NCBI GenBank assembly: GCA_027859055.1
Contig: JAQIBO010000210.1
Span: forward strand, 1 to 6,297
Length of the DNA stretch: 6,297 bases
Direction: 5' to 3'
Source of the DNA: Spirochaeta sp.
Lineage (GTDB): Bacteria; Spirochaetota; Spirochaetia; DSM-27196; Alkalispirochaetaceae
Made by a program: the position numbers and the translations under genes. The notes beneath the pieces were generated by a model. That model searched no databases. It had not been told where the DNA came from and saw only the letters and a program-made list of their open reading frames with translations. Of this stretch, positions 1 to 5,578 are shown in pieces; the stretch's first letter is position 1; each line of letters opens with the position of its first letter.

Positions 1-539
1 GGTAATTCCAGAAAGTGAATCGCCAGATGGCTGGTAAGGACAAGCGATTTAGAGCGTTTGCGATCGGTCCCGCCGTCTCCTGCGGTCAGGTGAAAGGTGG
101 TGTGCACCGGCTGTGAATCGGGAAAGATCGTGAAGTCTACAACGTTCACCCCAACCACGGGTGAAAGCTGCTCGTAGTCCTGGCTCTTTCCCAGCTGTCC
201 CGCATACGCCTGCGCCCAGTAGTACAACGCCCGTTCCCGGAACGCCGCCTCCGGCAGGGCCTGCACCTCCACAGTGTAAATGGTGCCGTTTACGTCCCGG
301 GCGCGGACGTCCACCACCGAGGTCTTGGCGTTGTACGAGTCCGCCGGATTAAAGGGGTTTCTGATCTCCACCTCCGCCACCGCGGGCAGTCCCGCATCGG
401 TCTGCACGGCGGTGAGGAATGAGCGCAGGATGTTGGTGCTCGTTTCACTGCCGAACACGTACTTGAAGACGTAGTCGCTGGTGAGGCGGATCGGCTCGTA
501 TGAGTCCGCTCCGGCCGGGTTTTTCGGTTTATAGTCCAT
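1..539 (-). CDS. Rpn-family PD-(D/E)XK nuclease / putative transposase, 5' part (runs off the window)
   Basis: Translating the - strand from the ATG at 539-537 gives 179 residues without a stop before the window edge. The protein starts MDYKPKNPAG, followed by the family's typical LTSDYVFKYVFG block (residues 19-30). The nuclease core follows: D77 in VVDVRARD, then E91 and Q93 in YTVEVQAL, the D...ExQ arrangement of PDDEXK_2 / Rpn nucleases. Conserved FRERALYYWAQAYAGQL (about 100-116) and VVGVNVVDFTIFPDS (128-142) come next. Rpn proteins in E. coli are cytoplasmic DNA endonucleases that promote RecA-independent recombination; that role is carried over by family only. The start is backed by a GGAGGT Shine-Dalgarno four bases upstream. 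Judged from the right-hand copy, a full protein would be about 318 residues, so roughly 140 C-terminal residues lie outside. The visible part has an intact active site and no lesion, making this the only possibly functional copy here. Confidence 0.85.
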   Translation of the reverse strand, partial: MDYKPKNPAGADSYEPIRLTSDYVFKYVFGSETSTNILRSFLTAVQTDAGLPAVAEVEIRNPFNPADSYNAKTSVVDVRARDVNGTIYTVEVQALPEAAFRERALYYWAQAYAGQLGKSQDYEQLSPVVGVNVVDFTIFPDSQPVHTTFHLTAGDGGTDRKRSKSLVLTSHLAIHFLEL

Positions 540-543
540 GGGT

Positions 544-549
544 ACCTCC
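544..549 (-). promoter_or_regulatory. Shine-Dalgarno of the left Rpn gene
   Basis: The - strand reads GGAGGT, then ACCC, then the ATG at 539-537. It is a perfect anti-16S match with a short (4 nt) spacer and it fixes the start codon. The same GGAGGT survives in the middle remnant (4364-4359), although the ATG it served is gone there. Confidence 0.7.
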
Positions 550-614
550 ACAGATACCCACGGCGTGGATCCCGACGGTGCTTCGCGAGGCTCGGAATCC
601 GAATTACGTCAACT
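544..614 (-). repeat. 71-bp Rpn upstream repeat, copy A (direct repeat of 4359-4429)
   Basis: Aligning by eye with 4359-4429 gives about 65 identical positions of 71, without gaps. On the - strand it begins with AGTTGACGT, which contains a -35-like TTGACG (612-607), and it ends with the GGAGGT ribosome site. It is therefore the 5' untranslated and possible promoter region that travels with this Rpn subfamily. I do not see a convincing -10 at the right distance from TTGACG, so a promoter is not claimed. Similarity stops at about 614, which may mark an element or recombination boundary. Confidence 0.75.
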
Positions 615-846
615 CTCTGAGCCCCACATGTCGGAGCCCCACACATCCAGGAGGGCGGAACTGAACACGCCCTCAGATCGTCGTCGGGAGCCATCGAGTG
701 GTCATCCGTTCTGTCGCGCCGAGCGGCGTGCGTGGGCTTCAGCATCGCCAAAGGCGGAAAACTGGCCGCATACCGGCGGGATGGAGAAGACACACCCCAT
801 CCACGATAGTCAGCAACGGTGCTGATCGCCCATGAAAACGGAGAAC
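615..846. other. Intergenic stretch with no recognisable gene
   Basis: Nothing protein-like is visible on either strand. A + strand reading frame running from 538 to 825 crosses the Rpn upstream repeat and encodes low-complexity Ser/Arg/His-rich sequence, so I regard it as chance. Small structures are present: GAGCCCCACA occurs twice 15 bases apart (619 and 634), and a 6-bp stem with an ACGG loop lies at 810-825 without a following T run. None can be assigned a role. Confidence 0.6.
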
Positions 847-902
847 CGTGAACGAGAAGAGTGGAGACACAGCACAATTGCACTCTCTTGATCTCCGCCG
901 GG

Positions 903-933
903 TTGCGGTGCCCGGTGATAGGCTGGATACTAT
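903..933 (+). promoter_or_regulatory. Weak candidate promoter for the membrane-protein gene
   Basis: TTGCGG (903-908) and TACTAT (928-933) resemble -35 and -10 hexamers with a long 19-bp spacer. The matches are weak (3/6 and 4/6). The attraction is position: transcription would start near 940, exactly where the perfect hairpin begins. The TACTAT box also sits in a small GATA-C-TATC dyad. This is inference only. Confidence 0.25.
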
Positions 934-939
934 CAGAGT

Positions 940-967
940 GTTCAACGGTACACCGAAGCCGTTGAAC
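940..967 (+). promoter_or_regulatory. Perfect 9-bp inverted repeat in the leader of the membrane-protein gene
   Basis: GTTCAACGG (940-948) and CCGTTGAAC (959-967) are perfect reverse complements separated by 10 bases. The repeat lies about 9 bases upstream of a purine-rich ribosome site (976-983) and about 60 bases before the ATG at 1027. It could be an operator for a dimeric regulator, or a 5' mRNA hairpin affecting stability or translation. No T run follows, so it is not an obvious terminator. The symmetry is seen directly; the function is not. Confidence 0.5.
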
Positions 968-989
968 CGCGCCCATGGGGGGAACCACT

Positions 990-1022
990 ATGACTGGCAA
1001 TCTCAGGGAATACGACGGATAG
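990..1022 (+). CDS. Possible 10-codon leader peptide ahead of the membrane-protein gene
   Basis: An ATG at 990 opens a ten-residue frame, MTGNLREYDG, that stops at TAG (1020-1022), four bases before the ATG of the large gene. It is preceded by GGGGGGAA (976-983), with six bases between it and the ATG. That is a much better ribosome site than the short AGG directly in front of 1027. The arrangement fits translational coupling, in which ribosomes load at 990 and restart at 1027. The peptide has no run of a single amino acid to suggest classic attenuation. Alternatively the GGGGGG tract is fortuitous. A GTG-initiated 61-codon frame (848-1033) also overlaps the region but looks less convincing. 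Confidence 0.35.
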   Translation: MTGNLREYDG

Positions 1023-1026
1023 GTCA

Positions 1027-4000
1027 ATGGTAATAGCAGGTATCATCGGAACGATTCTTGGGATTCTCGTTGTTGTTGGGAGTATCGTTGCGGTGTTCCA
1101 TATCTCGTTACCACGACGGGTACGTGCCCTTACCGAAGAGATTGCCCAACTACGCGAACGAATAAACCTCCTGGAAGAGCGTCTTCCTGGTAGCGATCGG
1201 CCGATCGAACCGGAGGCACCAGCGACCAGCGCTTCCTCAGACCACTCTCATGGAGATCCAGCCTCGCCCGAACGTAGCACCGCAAACACGAAAGCGCGCA
1301 CGCCGCTTGGTGCGTTCCTTTCCCGCATGGAAATGCGTTTCGCCGGATATTGGACAGGCGTACTCGGCGTGATCGCGATCGTCGTGGGATTCAGTTTTCT
1401 CGCGATCCTCACCGCACTCCGCCTGAATGAGTTTTCCCGGTTCCTGCTCGTATTGACCGGCGGCGGGGTGTTCTGGGCTCTTGCAGAGCTCCTTCGACGC
1501 CGTGGTAACGCGGGACTCATTGTCGGGTGGTTTCGCTCCGCCGCGGGGGCCCTGGTCCTGTTCGGTTGCGTCGGCTCGCTCACCGTACCGTGGCTGCGTT
1601 GGGTAGCCTCGATGCCGCAAGCCTACGCCGTACTCGCCGTCGGGATCGCGGTCAACGCGTTCTTTGCACTCAGCGGGGTACACCAGCTTTTTACAACGTT
1701 CCATGTTGTCATCAGCGTTGCCGCTCTCGCAGTCGCTCCCGCCGCATTTCCAACGCTCGTAGCGGCAACGATCGTGACGATCGTGGGTATCGTCCCGTCG
1801 CTGCGCCGACCGTGGACGTTTCACATCGTTGTGTCGGAAACGGCGTTTTTCGCCTTCGTCATCGCGTGGATTCTCCGGTTTGATGTTGCGGCGAGCGGGA
1901 TCGCCGGGTCGGTAGTGGATCTCGGCGCGGCCCTCGCGGTTGTTGCCGGTATCGTCCCGGTCATCGTAACTCCCTACTTTTCTCCAACGAGACCAACCTA
2001 TCCAGGCTACACGACGGCGCGGATCGCCGGGTGGGTATATGTCATTCTCGCGATCGTCGCTTTGGGCCGTTCCGTGCAGGCTATCTCCGCGATCCTGGCG
2101 ATCGCCGGAGCGGCAACCTATCTCCCCTTGAAAATTGCGCGGAACGTGCCCACGAATACAAAGCGGACAGACCTCGTAGCGGCGGCAGCACTGGTTGCCC
2201 TCGCGACGCTCGGTCTGGGACGGTACAACGTCGATGTCGCGCTTCTCGGGGCAACCGCGGTCGGCATTATTCTGGTTGCCGCAATTGATGCTCGCGGAGA
2301 CTATCGTTTCTCGGTAGCGCTGCTTTCCGTCGCGTGTGTCGGCGCGATCGCGCTTACCATGGGGATCATCAGCGCTGCGTACGGGTCGCTCCCCTGGGTG
2401 GTGGCGCCCGGCGTTGCCGCAACTTCAACGGCGTTCTTGTCGATTCTCTTCGTTGTGGTATACACGAGTGTGTTGCGGGACACGCCAATTGTGCGCGCCG
2501 TCGGGGCGCTGGGTTTTTTCGTGGTACTGATCGGTCACGTCATCGTCTTCGGCCTCGTCCCCCGCGTACCGTCAACCATCTCTATACCCGCCTCATCAGG
2601 ACTGATCCTCGCCCTTGTGCCTGTCGTTGCTGAGCGGTGGCGTCGTCGCCCATCCATTTCTTCTTCTGCGAAACGACCTGAACTTGTCTCAGCGGCGTGG
2701 GGCGCGCTTCTTGTTTTCATTCACCTGAGAGCGATAGGTGTCATCGATGGTGCGTTACCCATATCCCGGGGTGTCCGTCTCGGCGTGGCGTTCACGCTTC
2801 TGCTGTGGTCCGCACTGGTCGTGCTCCGCTCCCTCAACACGGGAAATATCGTGCGCGGGCTCGCGTGGATCGTCGGTACGATCGATATCGTTGTTGTTAT
2901 TGCGATCGTCGGGGAAGACCTCGAACCGTGGATCGTCATAATGCTCTTTGCCGCGTTGTCCCTCGCGTTTATGGGACTTTCGCGGGTTGAACGTCGATGG
3001 ATGGCATCGAGCGGTACCACGCAATCCGGCGGCACGACGGAACGGATTGCCGGCACATTTCCCATAAAGCGGTTGATTCCGTTCTCAGGTATCGCGGTCT
3101 ATCTCTTCGCCGCCGTCGCAACACTTGCCCTTGCCGCGGAGGGCGACCTGTCAGGACGATTTGTCCTGCGGCTTGTTACCTACGCGATAATAACCGGGTG
3201 TGGTTTCGTTTGGACGATTCGCTCGGAGCGAGGCAGGGCGTTACCACGGATACTCCCCCTCGTTGCACTTCTTATCGTGGCAACAGGAGTTGGTATCGTT
3301 GAAGCCGGGTCCAACTACACAGCAACAGTCATTCTCAGTACAGCCACGATCGCCGTCGCCGTCGCAACCGTATTTCCGTCCTGGTTCGCGCCGCTCCGCC
3401 CCCTTTCGATGCTCCTCTTCTGGACCGCTCTTGTGGGGCTGCCCTTTGGTGGTACCTTTGACTCTACCGCCCGTATCGCGATTTTTACCGGTCCATGGTG
3501 GCGAACGATCGGCACCGCCTTGATCGGGACGGTCTATCTTGGGATCACCGGTCTCAAGAGCGATTCGTCGCCCTGGGTCGCCGCTGCTCATATCGAAACC
3601 GGACCCGAAACCGGACCCGAAACCGGTCCCGACACCACAGACGAATCTCCACGCGCAACACGATGGACTCTATCGATTGTAACCGCAATAGATCGTCGCG
3701 TAACGGAGCGCAGTCTGCGGTTACTCATCATTCCGTTTTTACTCAGCGTCACCGCATTTTTCGCTCTCACCGCCCGAGGTCCGGTCCTTACCACACTGTT
3801 GGTCGTCGAGAGCTTTGCGTTATTCGCCCTTGGTTTGTTCTCGGCGGAACCTTCATTCAAACCGATCTCGTACCTCTTCCTCCTTGCGGCGCTCATCAGG
3901 CTCGTTGGGTACGACATGGCGCAGGCAGACACCCTTGAGCGGGCAATCGTATTCCTCGTCGCCGGGAGCGTCCTCATCGGGATGAACCAACTGTACAGCA

Positions 4001-4056
4001 GGTTTCTGCGTCGGCGAAGCGAGGGTTCCCCCGGACGTTTTCGATCCGAAGACTGA
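1027..4056 (+). CDS. Large polytopic membrane protein, DUF2339-like
   Basis: This 1009-residue protein has a hydrophobic N-terminal segment (about 2-24), a short Arg/Glu/Leu-rich coiled coil (about 30-53, RRVRALTEEIAQLRERINLL), a Ser/Pro/Glu linker (about 54-95), and then a long chain of membrane helices, probably more than twenty. Charged loops interrupt these near 555-570, 670-695 and 845-885. The layout of one helix, coiled coil, disordered linker and many helices is that of DUF2339 (PF10101) proteins. The block YWTGVLGVIAIVVGFSFLAI (about 108-127) and the end block LIRLVGYDMAQADTLERAIV followed by LYSRFLRR resemble DUF2339 landmarks. The family has no established biochemical function; a cell-envelope role is only a guess. 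No enzymatic motif is visible. The frame is uninterrupted and codon use looks uniform, so the gene seems intact. ATG 1027 is the only sensible start, because an in-frame TGA lies at 991. It is transcribed opposite to everything else here and has no operon partner. Confidence 0.8.
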   Translation: MVIAGIIGTILGILVVVGSIVAVFHISLPRRVRALTEEIAQLRERINLLEERLPGSDRPIEPEAPATSASSDHSHGDPASPERSTANTKARTPLGAFLSRMEMRFAGYWTGVLGVIAIVVGFSFLAILTALRLNEFSRFLLVLTGGGVFWALAELLRRRGNAGLIVGWFRSAAGALVLFGCVGSLTVPWLRWVASMPQAYAVLAVGIAVNAFFALSGVHQLFTTFHVVISVAALAVAPAAFPTLVAATIVTIVGIVPSLRRPWTFHIVVSETAFFAFVIAWILRFDVAASGIAGSVVDLGAALAVVAGIVPVIVTPYFSPTRPTYPGYTTARIAGWVYVILAIVALGRSVQAISAILAIAGAATYLPLKIARNVPTNTKRTDLVAAAALVALATLGLGRYNVDVALLGATAVGIILVAAIDARGDYRFSVALLSVACVGAIALTMGIISAAYGSLPWVVAPGVAATSTAFLSILFVVVYTSVLRDTPIVRAVGALGFFVVLIGHVIVFGLVPRVPSTISIPASSGLILALVPVVAERWRRRPSISSSAKRPELVSAAWGALLVFIHLRAIGVIDGALPISRGVRLGVAFTLLLWSALVVLRSLNTGNIVRGLAWIVGTIDIVVVIAIVGEDLEPWIVIMLFAALSLAFMGLSRVERRWMASSGTTQSGGTTERIAGTFPIKRLIPFSGIAVYLFAAVATLALAAEGDLSGRFVLRLVTYAIITGCGFVWTIRSERGRALPRILPLVALLIVATGVGIVEAGSNYTATVILSTATIAVAVATVFPSWFAPLRPLSMLLFWTALVGLPFGGTFDSTARIAIFTGPWWRTIGTALIGTVYLGITGLKSDSSPWVAAAHIETGPETGPETGPDTTDESPRATRWTLSIVTAIDRRVTERSLRLLIIPFLLSVTAFFALTARGPVLTTLLVVESFALFALGLFSAEPSFKPISYLFLLAALIRLVGYDMAQADTLERAIVFLVAGSVLIGMNQLYSRFLRRRSEGSPGRFRSED
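3595..3630 (+). repeat. 12-bp in-frame tandem repeat (three units) in the membrane-protein gene
   Basis: The unit GAAACCGGACCC occurs at 3595 and 3607, and once more at 3619 with a single change (A to T). It encodes ETGP three times (residues 857-868) in a hydrophilic loop before the final membrane helices. Because the unit is a multiple of three, gain or loss by slippage would only change loop length. Confidence 0.85.
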
Positions 4057-4106
4057 ACTGACGTTCTGCGGAGCACCTCTCCCAACCCACCGTGTAAAAC
4101 CGGATC

Positions 4107-4133
4107 GGGGGGCGCCTGCCGGCGGCGCCCCCC
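4107..4133 (+). terminator. GC-rich hairpin after the membrane-protein gene, probable terminator
   Basis: GGGGGGCGCC (4107-4116) pairs perfectly with GGCGCCCCCC (4124-4133) around a 7-base loop, 50 bases after the stop at 4056. The stem is very strong, but the following sequence (CGACTCTTCG) is only mildly T-rich, so this is not a textbook intrinsic terminator. It also stands between convergent genes and could stop - strand transcription. An overlapping second hairpin, CCCGAC/GTCGGG with loop TCTTC (4132-4148), competes for two bases. Confidence 0.5.
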
Positions 4134-4161
4134 CGACTCTTCGTCGGGTACCGCTATGCCG

Positions 4162-4349
4162 TTATACAATGTCGTCGATTTCCTCAGCGCTCATACCGGT
4201 AAGGTCGGCAATCTCGGCAGTGGTCACGCTCCTCGGCATCCTCAATGTCAGGGTCTTCCTTCAGAATCTGTAACAGAATGTTATCTTCCATAGCATCACC
4301 CTCTCCTCGCCCATGCTATAGTACAACCATCGTTCCAGCGTCGTCGAGA
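4162..4349 (-). pseudogene. Miniature Rpn-family remnant (core deleted)
   Basis: The - strand matches the 3' third of the right Rpn copy. It contains a region decoding as STTLERWLYY, then MEDNILLQILKEDPDIEDAEER, then an end matching TAEIA-TGMSAEEIDDIV and a stop at 4164-4162. Three lesions are visible. About 182 bp present in the right copy (5229-5410) are absent at 4224-4226, which removes the charged helical stretch and shifts frame. One base is missing at 4316/4317 compared with the right copy. Everything upstream of the STTLERW block, including the whole nuclease core, is gone, and the sequence jumps near 4350 straight to the 71-bp upstream repeat. It cannot make nuclease. A 35-residue frame from the ATG at 4291-4289 could be read but is shifted after the AEER residues. 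The copy is still useful because it preserves TGG where the right copy has TGA. Confidence 0.85.
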
Positions 4350-4358
4350 AAGGAGCGC

Positions 4359-4429
4359 ACCTCCACAGATACCCACGACGCGGATCCCGACGGTGCTTCG
4401 CGAGGCTCAGAATCCGGGTAACGTCAACT
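4359..4429 (-). repeat. 71-bp Rpn upstream repeat, copy B
   Basis: This is the partner of 544-614, same orientation, with about six substitutions. It includes the GGAGGT ribosome site (4364-4359) and the TTGACG hexamer. It directly abuts the internal remnant of the Rpn gene, with about nine unmatched bases (4350-4358) at the join, showing that the sequence between upstream region and 3' third was removed. Confidence 0.75.
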
Positions 4430-4557
4430 ACACGAGTCGACGCGCCGCGAATAGAACCGTCCGGGGCAACAAAGAATCAGACTGTCCGACGATCACACTG
4501 TAGATACGTACGGTCGAACTGACGTCTGGTCCTGCGTCTCCCAGGCAACATTCAAGA
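4430..4557. other. Short spacer downstream of the toxin-antitoxin operon
   Basis: I see no gene, no convincing terminator for the - strand operon and no repeat shared with the rest of the window. The antitoxin stop lies at its right edge. Confidence 0.5.
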
Positions 4558-4818
4558 TTATTTCAATCCTTGCGAAGCATGCATCTGGTCGCCAACTTCG
4601 GCCTTGAGGCGTTCAACCAGCCATACCTTGATAATTGACTGTCGAGTGACACCGATACGCGCCGCCTCACGGTCCAGTGCCGCGACGACCCACGCCGGAA
4701 AATCGACGTTGATACGCTTTTGTTCCTGGTTCACCCTGCGCGCAGTCGAGAGATCAAGATCCTCAATGACGTCCTCTTGCCCTTCTTCAAATTTCTTATC
4801 GAAATCTTCAGCGTTCAT
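4558..4818 (-). CDS. Ribbon-helix-helix antitoxin (CopG/BrnA-like) of a BrnT-type system
   Basis: This 86-residue protein begins MNAEDFDKKFEEGQEDVIED. Its acidic N-terminal tail and LDLSTARRV stretch (about 21-29) are typical of CopG-type antitoxins paired with BrnT toxins. The region from about 34 to 71 (KRINVDFPAWVVAALDREAA and then TRQSIIKVWLVERL) has the beta-strand and two-helix pattern of a ribbon-helix-helix DNA-binding domain. Family knowledge predicts that it neutralises the toxin and represses the operon as a complex. The start chosen is the ATG at 4818-4816, backed by AGAGGA (4832-4827) eight bases upstream. A longer in-frame extension to 5052 only re-reads the toxin gene in another frame. 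It overlaps the toxin 3' end by 11 bases, indicating co-translation. It looks intact. Confidence 0.85.
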   Translation of the reverse strand: MNAEDFDKKFEEGQEDVIEDLDLSTARRVNQEQKRINVDFPAWVVAALDREAARIGVTRQSIIKVWLVERLKAEVGDQMHASQGLK

Positions 4819-5071
4819 ACAGTTCTTCCTCTTTCTTGCGCGCCCGCCTGACCGAAATAATCCGAATCCTGTCCTCCCGGTAGGTGACAACGGCGGACCA
4901 GTGCTTTTCGCCAATTCGTCCGATGACGAGGTGCCGGCGTTCGCCCTCCGATTTCGCTTCAATCTCCAGGAGATCGGGATCATTCCAAAGTTCCTGGGCG
5001 GCTCGGAAATCGATTCCATGTTTTTCCACATTGGCTGTGCTTTTTGTGTCATCGAACTCGAACAGAGCCAT
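4808..5071 (-). CDS. brnT: BrnT-family ribonuclease toxin
   Basis: This 87-residue protein carries the BrnT signature: FEFDDTKSTANVEKHGIDF (residues 4-22), AAQELWNDPD (24-33), the central RRHLVIGRIGEKHWSAVVTY block (45-64) and the end RIIS-RRARKKE (about 70-81). BrnT toxins (PF04365) have a RelE-like fold and act as ribonucleases that inhibit translation; they are held in check by the antitoxin encoded next. Toxin-first order and overlapping genes are the normal brnTA layout. The start is ATG 5071-5069. No strong Shine-Dalgarno precedes it; the upstream 30 bases are AT-rich, so the mRNA may be leaderless or nearly so. Length is normal and no lesion is visible, so the pair is probably active. 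It sits between two Rpn remnants, a typical accessory location. Confidence 0.9.
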   Translation of the reverse strand: MALFEFDDTKSTANVEKHGIDFRAAQELWNDPDLLEIEAKSEGERRHLVIGRIGEKHWSAVVTYREDRIRIISVRRARKKEEELYER

Positions 5072-5072
5072 A

Positions 5073-5106
5073 AGTATAAATTATTCCGTTTTTACTCACA
5101 TTGCAA
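5073..5106 (-). promoter_or_regulatory. Candidate promoter of the toxin-antitoxin operon
   Basis: The DNA just upstream of brnT is strikingly AT-rich compared with its surroundings. On the - strand, TTGCAA (5106-5101) is followed after 15 bases by AATAAT (5085-5080), and TATACT lies at 5078-5073, directly in front of the ATG. Spacing is poor for either pair, so the exact hexamers are uncertain. Autoregulation by the ribbon-helix-helix antitoxin would be expected to act here, but I see no clear operator palindrome. Confidence 0.35.
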
Positions 5107-5268
5107 GATGACAAGGCCGTTGATGACGATGAGGCGGTGGGCCGTTAAAATGCCAACCCTTCGCTGTTATACTATGGCGTCGATTTCCTCAGCGCTCATA
5201 CCGGTTGCCTCGGCAATCTCGGCAGTGGACATCCCCCGGGACTTCATCCGTGCGATGAGTTCTCGTCG

Positions 5269-5292
5269 CCCCTGTTCCAGCCCCTGTTCCAG
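5269..5292 (-). repeat. 12-bp tandem duplication in the right Rpn copy
   Basis: CCCCTGTTCCAG occurs twice in tandem on the + strand, encoding LEQG twice on the - strand. Gly/Gln/Glu-rich EQG repeats are common in the C-terminal helical region of this protein family and often vary in number. Confidence 0.8.
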
Positions 5293-5578
5293 CCCCCGCT
5301 TTTCGCCTTGCCGTTCGGCGTAGATGATCTGAGACCGTCGGTCGCGCTCCGCCTTGATTCGGTCCTGGTACTTCTCCCGCAACTCCTCATCAGCCACAAA
5401 CTGCCGGTAGCGCTCCTCGGCATCTTCAATGTCAGGGTCTTCCTTCAGAATCTGTAACAGAATGTTATCTTCCATGGCATCACGTTCTCCTCGCCCATGC
5501 ATATAGTACAATCATCGCCGCAGCGTCGTCGAGATGCCGGCCTGTTCGGCATCCTGTGACCGTGTGTGACCCAGCTTC

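Noticed and set aside
538..825. 95-codon + strand frame in the intergenic region
   Set aside because: It starts opposite the Rpn start codon, crosses the Rpn upstream repeat, and encodes a low-complexity composition. The matching repeat at 4359-4429 does not continue as the same frame. It is not a credible gene.
290..1027. Long - strand reading frame of 245 codons across the Rpn start region
   Set aside because: Its 3' half lies out of frame over the real Rpn gene, and its 5' half is Arg/Ser/Pro-rich with no family resemblance. It is a GC-driven shadow frame.
848..1033. 61-codon GTG-started + strand frame overlapping the membrane-protein start by 7 bases
   Set aside because: It has a modest GGAG ahead of the GTG, but the sequence resembles nothing known and covers the candidate promoter and hairpin. 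The 10-codon ORF at 990 has a better ribosome site.
3588..4169. 193-codon - strand frame opposite the end of the membrane-protein gene
   Set aside because: It is antisense to a clear membrane-protein coding region, is basic and low-complexity, and ends in the mirror of the ETGP repeat. It is a shadow frame.
4820..5052. N-terminal extension of the antitoxin frame to 5052
   Set aside because: This extension is an alternate-frame reading of brnT. The ATG at 4818-4816 with its Shine-Dalgarno begins where antitoxin family similarity begins.
5262..5300. Short repeats near 5270 considered as a CRISPR or att site
   Set aside because: It is only two 12-bp tandem units within coding sequence, with no spacers. 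They simply encode the family's EQG repeats.
4604..5323. 239-codon + strand frame across the toxin-antitoxin and Rpn region
   Set aside because: It is antisense to three recognised - strand coding regions, and its translation is Ser/Arg-rich without family features.
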